Below the pieces are notes generated by a model that saw nothing but the letters and a program-made list of their open reading frames with translations, had not been told where the DNA came from and ran no database searches. The translations under genes and the position numbers were made by a program. 64,000 bases of DNA. Origin: Nematostella vectensis (lineage: Eukaryota; Cnidaria; Anthozoa; Actiniaria; Edwardsiidae). The stretch's first letter is position 1. Every line of letters begins with the position of its first letter. Below, piece after piece: positions 1-33,668 of the stretch. The stretch spans positions 2,080,501 to 2,144,500 of the forward strand of contig NC_064045.1 of assembly GCF_932526225.1 (NCBI RefSeq), in the 5' to 3' direction.

Positions 1-78
1 CTTATTTATAGGGGAGTACTCATTTATAGCGGGTACTTATTCATAGGGAGTACTCATCTATAGGGGTACTCATTTATA
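1..78. repeat. Degenerate ~17-bp minisatellite (left part)
   Basis: Imperfect copies of a roughly 17-bp unit built on gtactcatttatagcgg. The array is interrupted by the element at 79-643 and resumes on its other side, so it predates that insertion. Confidence 0.8.
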
Positions 79-643
79 CAGGGCTTCTGGAATTACGCGG
101 ACAAAAACTAAAAATTACACGGGATTCTTTGCTAAATTACGCGGAAAATCAATCATTACGCGCTAAATTACGTGGGATTTTGCAATACATTTTTCTTTAA
201 AAATCAAAATTTTGTGGGATTTTTTACTGAATTATGTGCTAAATTACACGGAATATCAACTGTTACGCCCAAACTCGGCGTAAAAGCACAAAATAACTTG
301 AAAAGGTTATTTTTTTGCGCGAAGATATCTTAGGCGAGTTTTCATTGGCTCCTAGCCACCAGCCAATTAAAAAAGGTATTTTATTATTAGTTCTAGGCCT
401 TCGCGGTTTAGCAAAGAACGCCTAGTCATTTTATTTGTTTTCGAAATTCAGTTTGAAATATCGCTTTCTTATGAAGAATATATCTCTTTTTTACGAGAAA
501 TAGAGGTAAGATTCCTAAAAGAACACATCAGCTGTGCACTTAAATGTTTTGTCTTTCAAAATTTAGCCAAATTACGCAGGATTACGCAGAAATTTGTGGA
601 TTACGCGGGGAAAGTTAAATTACGCGCTTGTGCGGAAGCCCTG
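79..643. mobile_element. Non-autonomous hAT-like DNA element, 565 bp
   Basis: The left end reads cagggcttctggaattacgc and the right end, reverse-complemented, reads cagggcttccgcacaagcgc, so the termini are inverted over cagggcttc. Subterminal regions carry many attacgcg / cgcgtaat motifs in opposite orientations, as hAT elements often do in their transposase-binding ends. The flanks share tttata (73-78 and 644-649), a likely 6-bp target duplication inside the surrounding minisatellite. No coding capacity is visible. The hAT assignment is from end structure only; the duplication is shorter than the classical 8 bp. Confidence 0.72.
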
Positions 644-870
644 TTTATAGCGGTTACTTATTTATAGGGAGTACTCATTAATAGCGGTACTCATTTATAA
701 GGGGGTGCTAATCTATAGGATGCTTATTCATCTGGGGGTACTTGTTTGTCAGGGGGTGCTCTGTAATTTGTTTTGGTGCTCATTTGTCAGGCATGCTAAG
801 CTACAAGTGTTTTCAGTAATTTGCTTAGGTGCTTATTTATTAGGGGTGCTAAGCTACAAGTGTTTATTTA
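644..870. repeat. Degenerate ~17-bp minisatellite (right part)
   Basis: Continuation of the array at 1-78, becoming more diverged towards 870 (tacttgtttgtcaggggg, gctaagctacaagtg twice). It ends about 35 bp before the first CLUAP1 exon in the window, so it lies in a CLUAP1 intron. Confidence 0.75.
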
Positions 871-904
871 GTGTAGCAGATACATATTACCCATCTCTTC
901 TAAG

Positions 905-3900
905 GCAACCAAGGCCCACATCAAGCTGAACACCAAAAAGCTGTATGGAGCTGACGGTTATGCTGTCAAGGAACTTCTCAAGGTCACCAGCGTACTCTAC
1001 AATGCAATGAAGTCTAATGTGACGGATGACGAGGCTGAGCCGTCAGACGTTACCTCACTAACATTTGACATTTCTTCAAGGGTAATGTAAAAACGAATTA
1101 ATTTGTTTTAAATATTTTTAAGGGAAATCCAACTTTTAATCAATCCAATTTAGACAGCTCTATCAAGAAATGCTTTGCTATACAACCCTGCTAACATAAA
1201 CTTGACCAATTCCCTGCTTACTTAAACGGAGTGTGATTTCCCTTGGATTTGGACCTACTATCCAATCATTTTTACCCTCTCTTTTACTACTCTCATTTTC
1301 CTTAATCATATCGTACCCCTTTGATTTTAACTTTATCTTTTTTAGGGGTTCTAGCTGTAGTTTTCATTTTTAACAACCAATCATACAGTACTTAAGGTTA
1401 TTTCTAAAATAGAAGTTATGATAATAATCTTTTTAGAGTTTTATGTCTAGTTTTGATCATCATTTGATTGGCCAAAGGCTATTTTATAGTTTAAGTGTGA
1501 TTTGTTATAGATCAGTGACCTGAAAGCATCAAGGCAACTTGCCTCTGAGATTACAACAAGGGGTGCTGCCCTTTATGATCTGCTGGGACACGAGGTGGAG
1601 CTCCGTGACATTCGGACGAGAGCTATCGCCAAACCATTGGAGGTGAATGAGCTGGAAAATGGTATCAAGAAAAGCATATCACTGGCACAGGTAAAGGCTG
1701 TACCTCAGCTTGTGTTTTTAAAACTAAGTATTAGCTGTGAAATAGCTTTTAAAATGATTTTTTGTTGTTGCTGATGACAGGATGACATCAGAAAAACAAC
1801 TCAGATGCTGGACAACATTGCATCAGATGAGGCGAATCTGGAGGCCAAAATTGACAAGAAAAAGCAGGAGCTGGAAAGGAATCAGAAGCGACTACGCAGT
1901 CTTGAAAGTGTCAGGTCAGAAAACTACATGTCTTTATCTGCTGAAGACATTAACATGATGTAACAATATAACCCTGCATGGCTCACTTATACTATAACAT
2001 ATAACCCTGCACCGCTCACTTATACTATAACATATAACCATGCATGGCTCTCTTATACTATATTACCCTGCATGGCTCACTTATACTATATTACCCTGCA
2101 TGGCTCACTTATACTATAACATATAACGCTGCACGGCTCACTTATACTATATTACCCTGCATGGCTCACTTATACTATATAACCCTGCATGGCTCACTTA
2201 TACTATATTACCCTGCATGGCTCATTTATACTATAACATATAACCCTGCAATGACCTAGTTTTGTCTACGCGCCTGCCTGTTTATATCCAACCCAAACCT
2301 TTCAAATACGTGCTCAAGCCAGGTCAGATATTTCAGGGTTCAAGCCTGCATGGCTCACTTATACTATATTACCCTGCATGGCTCACTTATACTATATTAC
2401 CCTGCATGGCTCACTTATACTATATTACCCTGCACAGCTCACTTATACTATATTACCCTGCATGGCTCATTTATACTATAACATATAACCCTGCATGGAT
2501 CACTTATACTATAACATATAACCCTGCATGGATCACTTATACTATAACATATAACCCTGCATGGCTCACTTATACTATAACATATAACCCTGCATGGCTC
2601 ACTTATACTATAACATATAACCCTGCATGGCTCACTTATACTATAACATATAACCCTGCATGGCTCACATATACTATGACATATAACCCTGCATGGCTCA
2701 CTTATACTATAACATATAACCCTGCATGGCTCACTTATACTATGACATATAACCCTGCATGGCTCACTTATACTATGACATATAACCCTGCATGGCTCAC
2801 TTATACTATGACATATAACCCTGCATGACTCACTTATACTATGACATATAACCCTGCATGGCTCACTTATACTATGACATATAACCCTGCATGGCTCACT
2901 TATACTATGACATATAACCCTGCATGGCTCACTTATACTATAACATATAACCCTGCATGGCTCACTTATACTATAACATATAAAGATCAGTATCAAAGAA
3001 GGATATTGTGGGGAATGTTACAATGACTATACAGTAGCTTAGATTCTCAATAAAATCTCTTTGTTATTGACCAAAAAATACATACAAAGCCAAATACTGT
3101 ATTCAGGTTTTTTAGTTCCAGGAACCATTTGGTATGTGATAAGCGGGTGTGTGGGTCAACTTCCATTTTTTTCTTGGAATTTCTTGGACCCTGGTTGCAT
3201 GTAGTGTAGATTCAAACTAGGAGTGTAAGCATTTTAAAAATCGGATGATATTGTCAAATATTATCATCTAAATTTCTGCTTTTATAGACCGGCATTCATG
3301 GATGAATATGAAAAACTCGAAGAAGAATTAAAGAAAGTCTATGAGGTAAATAGCAGTGAAGTTAGTTCATCTTTTGGTTTTAATTTCAGGACGGTAATAA
3401 TTTGATATGAATTGCACAATTTGCCTTTCGATTTCCAGACCTTCTGTTTGATATCGTTGACTTAATTGCAGACATATATGGAGAAACATAGAAATCTGTC
3501 GTACATGGAACAGCTGCTAGATGACGTAAACAGAGCAGAACAGGACCGCTTTGAGGTTAGCACTTCTGATAATGTATAGTGTATTAAATACTGGTAGTCT
3601 ACTGCCATTTTTCGTATAAAATATTCATCACTCAAGTTAAAGAACATACCTGCTTGCCGGTTGTATGGTAATTAAGAAGTTTTTACTTAACGATCAAAAC
3701 AGCCATGAGATCTGGAACCAGTGGGTTGAAGTTGAAATCGTGCCGCTCCAGGAAATAATGACACAAGGCATCCGTTACCATCGGCTCATGCGAGCATTGT
3801 TTCCAGGATTCTAGGATACAGTCAAATATCATGTTCAAGCAATGGCAACATCGGCCAGCAACGGTTAGCCATGCTTTACACGACAAAAAGGGAAAGTTTA

Positions 3901-5132
3901 CAAAATTAATTTCCGCACTTCCCCGCGTGTTGAAAAAAAGCGCCGCCGTATATCTGTGGTTTTCTAAGTGTATTTTAAAAATTTTCACATGTAAATAACA
4001 ATAGATGACATAACGTTTGGCAAGAATATACATACTGTAGAAGACGTGGACCATGTATCAGTTTTACTTGAAGCTAACCCTTTGTAATGTCACGTTATAA
4101 CACAATGTAATAATAGATGAACAGAATGACGAAGGGGAGAATATTAAATATAAAAAAGGGTATTGCTGAGCGGGTTATGCCTGGTGTCGCATTGCGCGAG
4201 ATTCTCATCGTATTTTCACCCTGACCTTTTTACTATTCTGACGTGTTGCAGGAAACCGAAGCAAAGAGCCTGCAGGAGAGATTACAGGAGGAGGAGCGTA
4301 GAATGGCGCCGGGCAACGAGCTAGGAGGCCTAGACGTGGAGGATGGCGAGGACGAGATCGTCCTGGACGCAGGGAACAAGCAAAACAATAGACCAGGTGA
4401 GTGTCATAAAGATAACAACTACAGGAGAGTCTTATTAGAGCAACCAAGCTATTTCAACAAAAAGGAAACACTTTCAGTCTTTGACGAAGGAAATAGATAT
4501 AACAAACGCAACAGATTAGAGGCTGCCACGTTTCTCAGTAACTTGGTTGAATCGCTTGATAGAGTATGTAACTAGTTAAATGTGACAGTATGTGACAGGT
4601 TAAAGTATGTGACAGGTTAGACGATAAAGTATGTGACAGGTTAAAGGATAAAGTATGTGACTGGATAAAGGATAAAGTATGTGACAGGTTAAAGGATAAA
4701 GTATGTGACTGGATAAAGGATAGAGTATGTAACTAGTTAAATGATAAAGTATGTGACAGGTTAAAGGATAAATTATGTGACAGGATAAAGGATAAAGTAT
4801 GTGACAGGTTAAAGGATAAAGTATGTGACAGGTTAAAGGATAAAGTATGTGACAGGATAAAGGATGTAACAGTTTAAAGGATAAATTATGTGACAGGATA
4901 AAGGATAAAGTATGTGACAGGTTAAAGGATAAAGTATGTGACAGGTTAAAGGATAAAGTATGTGACAGGTTAAAGGATAAAGTATGTGACAGGTTAAAGT
5001 ATGTGACTGGATAAAGTATCTGATGGTTTAAAGGAAAAAGTATGTGACAGGTTCTATCTGTATTTATTGCAGGTGAAGGCAAGCGTGTTTTCGGCTCCAT
5101 GGGTGATGACATCGTTGATTCAGATGAGGTGA

Positions 5133-5167
<35 letters not shown>

Positions 5168-5266
5168 TACTATTACTATTACTATTACTATTACTATTAC
5201 TATTACTATTACTATTACTATTACTATTACTATTACTATTACTATTACTATTACTATTACTATTAC

Positions 5267-5306
<40 letters not shown>

Positions 5307-5641
5307 TTATTCTTGGTTTCAGGCTGAATCTCGAAATACCTAACTAACTAACTAAAATTGTACACTTTACCTAAGTCAGTAAGTCAGACGATATTGCAAC
5401 AACTTCCCCAAATCAACCGATGGAAGGCTTCTTGCAGTGCTAGGATGACAAAATGGTGGCTGACAGAGAGTGTTTGTCATCTTGTTTTTAGGACGAGAGC
5501 GGTTCCTTGTCATCTGGTGACAGCGAGATCGGCGTGGATGACGATGATGACTTGTTGGATGATGATGATGTGGGTGAGGGTGGAGTCGACGGAGAACAGC
5601 AATCAGAAGGCAGCCTTAACGACAGCGACAATGACTTCTAA
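905..5641 (+). CDS. CLUAP1: Clusterin-associated protein 1 / IFT38 (IFT-B subunit), 5' partial
   Basis: CLUAP1 (IFT38) is a subunit of the intraflagellar transport B complex and is needed to build cilia. Eight exons join in phase: 905-1081, 1511-1690, 1781-1914, 3288-3345, 3472-3555, 4252-4396, 5073-5128 and 5492-5641, each bounded by AG/GT. They give about 327 residues. The first ([20 protein letters not shown]) matches the vertebrate protein from about residue 74, so roughly 73 N-terminal residues lie in exons left of the window. Further family matches are [40 protein letters not shown] and [11 protein letters not shown]. The middle is a charged coiled coil. The C-terminus is acidic and ends SLNDSDNDF, like the human DESDNDF end. 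The reconstructed total (~400) is close to the human 413. Introns 3, 6 and 7 of this set hold tandem repeats. Identification is by recall of the family sequence, not by search. Confidence 0.95.
1965..2985. repeat. Minisatellite, 33-bp and 28-bp units, in CLUAP1 intron
   Basis: Units read cctgcatggctcacttatac followed by tataacatataac (33 bp) or a shorter tail (28 bp). About 30 copies. Copies before 2250 and at 2345-2460 are mostly the short form; those after 2460 are mostly 33 bp. A unique interruption lies at about 2255-2343. Because 33 is a multiple of three, long spurious open frames run through it on both strands. Confidence 0.95.
4575..5058. repeat. 24-bp minisatellite in CLUAP1 intron
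   Basis: Around 20 copies of a unit containing gacaggttaaaggataaag plus tatgt, with shortened variants. It runs to about 15 bp before the acceptor of the exon at 5073, so it occupies the branch-point side of the intron. Confidence 0.93.
5129..5310. repeat. (TTA/TAC)n microsatellite at a CLUAP1 donor
   Basis: A TAT/TAC triplet run begins immediately after the donor GTGAATTAT at 5129 and lasts about 180 bp: TAT triplets at both ends and alternating TAC-TAT in the core. The poly-tyrosine frame through it is an artefact. Confidence 0.95.
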
Positions 5642-6033
5642 GTCTCTCGCAGAGTGTCTCGGCGAAAATCACTTATGTACCTGAAGACAATGACTACACT
5701 ATCCGAGTATGAAGCCCTTGGTGACTATCATTCAAATTTTCAGACACCAAAGACAATGTCTTTTAATCCTCTCACAGTATAGCACTGAATCACTGGATAA
5801 CAATCCTGTGTACAGCACCCAAAGACAGTGATTACTTAACACCCTGCATCCAAGCACTTTGCCTCGGAACTACACCAGCTCGACATCAAGACAACTCACC
5901 TCTACCATCACCAAACAGAACTTGAAGTACAAAATGAGTTTATTATTGGTTAAATTGCTAATAGGTGGCTTGAACTATGTCCGTACTGTCTTGTGTTATG
6001 ATCAGTCTTATCAGTATTTTTCTAAAATACGAA
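5642..6033 (+). other. CLUAP1: CLUAP1 3' untranslated region
   Basis: Non-coding sequence between the CLUAP1 stop and the poly(A) signal. It holds a few near-repeats of accaaagacaatg-like text but no gene. Confidence 0.7.
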
Positions 6034-6039
6034 AATAAA
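6034..6039 (+). terminator. Poly(A) signal of CLUAP1
   Basis: Canonical AATAAA about 390 bp after the stop codon. It is the first such hexamer in the 3' region. Confidence 0.7.
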
Positions 6040-6229
6040 AACAATGTTTGCCTCGTTCGAACTGCAATTTATTTGACACACTTTACCAGGGAAATAGCAA
6101 GATGCAATGAAGACAGAGTACAGCAGTTCCCCAAGTAAGAACCTGCAAATCAAGAACCTGTTAGGCTAACATTTGGTATCTTATACGCCATTTATATAAA
6201 TAGTAAATGTATGGGAAGTTGTCTAAAAA

Positions 6230-6490
6230 TTCGCCCCATGACAGGTTCTCCAATAGGGTTCTGGATTCCGGATCCTAGTGCGTGGATTCCGGATTCCATG
6301 TGGGTTTTTTCTCGTGGATTCCGGATCCCAGCAGCATGGATTCCGGATTCCATATCTCATTTTTTCATGGATTCCGGATTCCATATCTCATTTTTTCATG
6401 GATTCCGGATTCCATATCTCATTTTTTCATGGATTCCGGATCCCATATCTCATTTTTTCATGGATTCCGGATTACCTGTCATGGGGCGAA
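6230..6490. mobile_element. Inverted-repeat element with an internal 31-bp minisatellite
   Basis: Perfect 17-bp inverted arms (6230-6246 ttcgccccatgacaggt and 6474-6490) enclose about six copies of a 31-bp unit starting ggattccggattccatatct. The outer flanks are also similar (aaaaattcgccc versus attttttcgccc inverted). This is the layout of a small non-autonomous element that carries a tandem array. No clear target duplication was found, so the mobile origin is inferred. Confidence 0.55.
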
Positions 6491-7615
6491 AAAATGTTTA
6501 GGCTTACCAAGTAAAAGCAGGTTCTTATATGTGTGCAACTACTATAGCTAGTATCTTATGGAGGCCCGGGGGGACTTGATTGTTATATGATTTGGCCCAA
6601 CAATGTTGCCCAGATTCAAATCCTGAATCAAATTTGATATTACAAACGGAAGTCTGGTGTCTTTCCAGTCTTCTCGGATGAGAACACTAAAAGATGGCCT
6701 GTTCCTTTAGGCTTTACTGCACTGTCTTGAGTCTAAAGGACGTAGGCGAACTACTGAGACATAATAAACAATACTCATCTGGGAGTAATTTGGATGATAC
6801 CTGCTTTAAGAGGAGCTCTTTCTTATTGCCGGTTCTTGGGTTCCACAAGAGTCCAGACTTGGGCTCTTTTTGCGCTCGACATTCTGGCTCGCAGGAGAAA
6901 GGGTCCAGTATTTATTGCATACGCCAGCATGTACCAATCAGCGAGCTTCGCGGCAAAAATTAGAGTCAAACTAATTCTAACCACAGGGCCGTAGCCAGCA
7001 TGAGGCGAGCGAGGCACTTGCCTTGGTAAAAAAATGGACAAAAATATTTAAAACCAAAGACGTTTTTATAGACAGAATTAACATTATCAGACCCCAAGTA
7101 CCAAAAGTCACAGTAGTAGAAAAACAGTCGTCGCACATGTTTCAGTAGCGTGTGTATGGCAATCTTATCCGAGCACACAGAAACTGCGCAGTGGATTTAC
7201 ATTCAAATACCTCGTTTTCATGCGTTGCATTGTATTCTGTACTGTGTCCAGGCCCCGCGCTCAGTGGACCGACCGTTTGCAGCACCCTCGAAAGAACGAT
7301 AAAGTTCGACTTTGCAGCGAAAAATTGCGGGGTAATTCTGGCCTTTTTGATTATTTTCTTCGAAAGATGTGTTTAAAAAGTATTCTTTTATGGCACATTG
7401 GATTTTGAAGGGAAAAGTTGTCCATTTTCTGCCGAAAAAGTTGCCTCGAAGAGTGAAAGTTGTGATTGCCAGCCCTTGAACCTTCCTACCCTTGTATTTT
7501 ATTACGAGTTAGGAAGGAGGTGAATCGAGATGAGGGAGGAAAATCTCGTAAACTGTTAAGAATTACGGCTAAACGGAACCAGATCAATCTATGAAAACAA
7601 TCTAAATAAATTGGC
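6491..7615. other. Convergent intergenic region, no gene recognised
   Basis: Lies between the CLUAP1 and ECD 3' ends. Short open frames on both strands resemble no family I recognise. The stretch near 6985-7025 (ccgtagccagcatgaggcga) looks like dispersed repeat sequence. A small duplication (tcgtcagt-accga, about 30 bp) follows at 7729-7785. Confidence 0.5.
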
Positions 7616-7621
7616 TTTATT
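7616..7621 (-). terminator. Candidate poly(A) signal of ECD
   Basis: AATAAA on the minus strand about 420 bp downstream of the ECD stop codon. Confidence 0.5.
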
Positions 7622-8038
7622 ACAGATATATTCGGTACACAAATTAAAGATAATGTTCGATACACGAACATTTGGTCGGGTTTGCCCATGGTAACTTGTG
7701 AATTGTATAAAGGAATAATGACTCTTATCGTCAGTGACCGATTTCTTGTCGACTCTATCGTCAGTAACCGAGTTCTTATCGACTCTTATCTACCGCATAT
7801 TGACTTCCTATTATACAAGCTCTAATAATTCAAGGGTTTCCATGCTTGTTTCTACCAACTCTATCCACTCGTACATGAACCAACGCTTTTCCCAAGATTT
7901 CAAAGTAAAACCGATTACTTCATGACCCGCATACGAGTAGACTCCATCAACCATTTCCCGACGAAGTATTGACTTAATCAACCATTTCCCGACGAAGTAT
8001 CGGGTATATCTATTGAGTATATAAGTATCTTCATCAGG

Positions 8039-31532
<23,494 letters not shown>

Positions 31533-31560
31533 AGCCTGAACAACGTGCCATTTACGTTGC

Positions 31561-31572
31561 GTCCGCCATCTT
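31561..31572 (-). promoter_or_regulatory. YY1-like element upstream of ECD, with a short upstream ORF
   Basis: On the minus strand aagatggcggac matches the YY1-type motif common in housekeeping 5' ends. It lies about 30-40 bp before the ECD start codon. Its ATG opens a five-codon upstream frame (MADAT, stop). A second out-of-frame ATG lies between it and the start. Function is inferred. Confidence 0.45.
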
Positions 31573-31669
31573 GAATTCGGAGACCGCTGACCGAACGCGT
31601 TGTAAACAACAGGCGTCCAATATTCAAAGAAAAAGCTCTTGTTTTTCTTTTTCCCACAACTTACACGCC

Positions 31670-31907
31670 CGGGGCTCGTTTCTCAAAACACCCGAGAATT
31701 CTCGGGCCCGAAAACGATTTATTTTTTAAATTTGAAAAGCTGGCTAATTTCTATAAAATTTATGGTATCTGTGTTGAAATATCGTCAAACATCGTATTTA
31801 ACCACAAAGATTCATGTAAAGGATGATTCTCTTATAGATTTTAATCCTACCCGAACTTCTCGGGCCCGAAATTCACATGGCTTAAATATTAAGAAAGTTC
31901 TCGGGAC
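31670..31907. mobile_element. SINE- or MITE-like insertion flanked by a 13-bp direct repeat
   Basis: caacttacacgcc occurs perfectly at 31657-31669 and 31908-31920, a likely target duplication. The 238-bp insert begins cggggctcgtttctcaaaac and ends ttctcgggac. It contains ctcgggcccgaaa near both ends. A duplication this long points to retroposition, but no poly(A) or tRNA-like head was recognised. It sits about 140 bp upstream of the ECD start codon. Confidence 0.65.
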
Positions 31908-31920
31908 CAACTTACACGCC

Positions 31921-32887
31921 AGGTGAGTAAAGTCACAAGTCTTTAGATTTGTTCATCTCACTTTTGGGTAATTCTGAGTTTCTATCGAGTATTTCCAGTT
32001 CGCAATATTGAGATAAAAGATATTTCACGACACTTTATTTTAATCAAAAGTCATAGCAAAGAACAATACTCTTTAGGCTCTTTCAAGTCATTTTCTGCTG
32101 TATTTTAGATGATGTTTCATACATATACTGTATTTTTGGCTGCTAGAAGGGGAGGGGTGGGGCACGCCCCCTGGCTACGCCTCTGTACTTATCATGTTAA
32201 AACCAACAAAACAAGCATTCACTTTATTTCAATAATTTCTACAAACCTTCTATAGTTCAAAATTGTACAAATGAACCCCTTACTTTCAGGTGTGGCATTA
32301 TGCCTGTCCCAAAGCTACACCTCTGACACCATTTATTTTTATCCGTAACTACAGGTCAGGAATATGGTATGCACCTAGGTCGTACGGCCCCCAATAATGT
32401 GAATGGTGTAAAAACGAATAAAAATGCAACTTTTTGGATGATGAATAATTTCACACCTTAAACAAGCATGTCATATTTTTTGCTGAGCCTTTGAATTCTA
32501 AAATAAAAATCTACTATATAAGATAAAACAAAGATAATAATGTTGTTGTTGTTGCTTACATGAAACCGCCTAGCTAGAGGTTCGTAAGATAACAAAACTA
32601 ACCTATAGAGCTATTCCCATTTCTATTCCGTAAAAGGACCTCTTACAGCTATTACTATGTCCATCACCATCTGTTTTACTTGCTCAAAATCATCATAGGA
32701 TAATCAGGATTACATGAGTCTCACAAGCTAAATAATCCATCTACGTTTTATCCACTAAGATCCATCACATATTTTTTATTTGAAAATGAAATGCTAAAAA
32801 AATCTAAAGTTTATTTGAATAGCTATATTTGTGACTTTTCATGACATATTCACAGAATAATCTTGATAACAAAACACAGAAAAATCT
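31921..32887. other. Intergenic DNA, no gene seen
   Basis: AT-rich sequence between ECD and the 3' end of the CYYR1-like gene. A fragment at about 32145-32180 (ggggcacgccccctggctac) looks like dispersed repeat. A minus-strand AATAAA at 32810-32815 could serve the CYYR1-like gene. Confidence 0.5.
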
Positions 32888-33668
32888 TAGTGGGTATATA
32901 TCATGTTTATCTTGGTGGGGGGTAGATTAGGTATCTCTTGGTGGGTATACATCAGGTATATCTTGGAGGGTATACATCAGGTATATCTTGGTGGGTATAC
33001 ATCAGGTATATCTTGGTGGGTATACATCAGGTGTATCTTGGTGGGTATACATCAGGTATATCTTGGTTGGTATACATCAGGTATATCTTGGAGGGTATAC
33101 ATCAAGTACACCTTGGTGGGTATACATCAGGTATATCTTGGTGGGTATACATCAGGTATATCTTGGTGGGTATACATCAGGTATATCTTGGTTGGTATAC
33201 ATCAGGTATATCTTGGTGGGTAATCAGGTATATCTTGGTGGGTATACATCAGGTATATCTTGGTAGGTATACATCAGGTACATCTTGGTGGGTATACATC
33301 AGGTATATCTTGGTGGGTATACATCAATTATATCTTTGTGGGTATACATCAGGTATATCTTCGTGGGTATACATGAGGTATATCTTGGTGGGTATAACTT
33401 GGTGGGTACATCAGGTATATCTTGGTGGGTATACATCAGTTATATATTGAAGGGTATACATTAGGTATATCTTGGTGGGTATACATCAATTATATATTTG
33501 TATCTTTGTGGGTATACATCAGGTATATCTTCCTGGGTATACATGAGGTATATCTTGGTGGGTATACATCAGTTATATCTTGGAGGGTATACATTAGGTA
33601 TATCTTGGTGGGTATAACTTCGTGGGTACATCAGGTATATCTTGGAGGGTATACATCAGGTATAACTT
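32888..33668. repeat. 23-bp minisatellite abutting the CYYR1-like stop codon
   Basis: About 33 copies of tatcttggtgggtatacatc plus agg. Its right end passes directly into the last codons of the putative terminal exon of the neighbouring minus-strand gene. Confidence 0.95.

Noticed and set aside
5099-5347. Poly-tyrosine protein
   Set aside because: It starts inside a CLUAP1 exon and then runs through an intronic TAT/TAC microsatellite.
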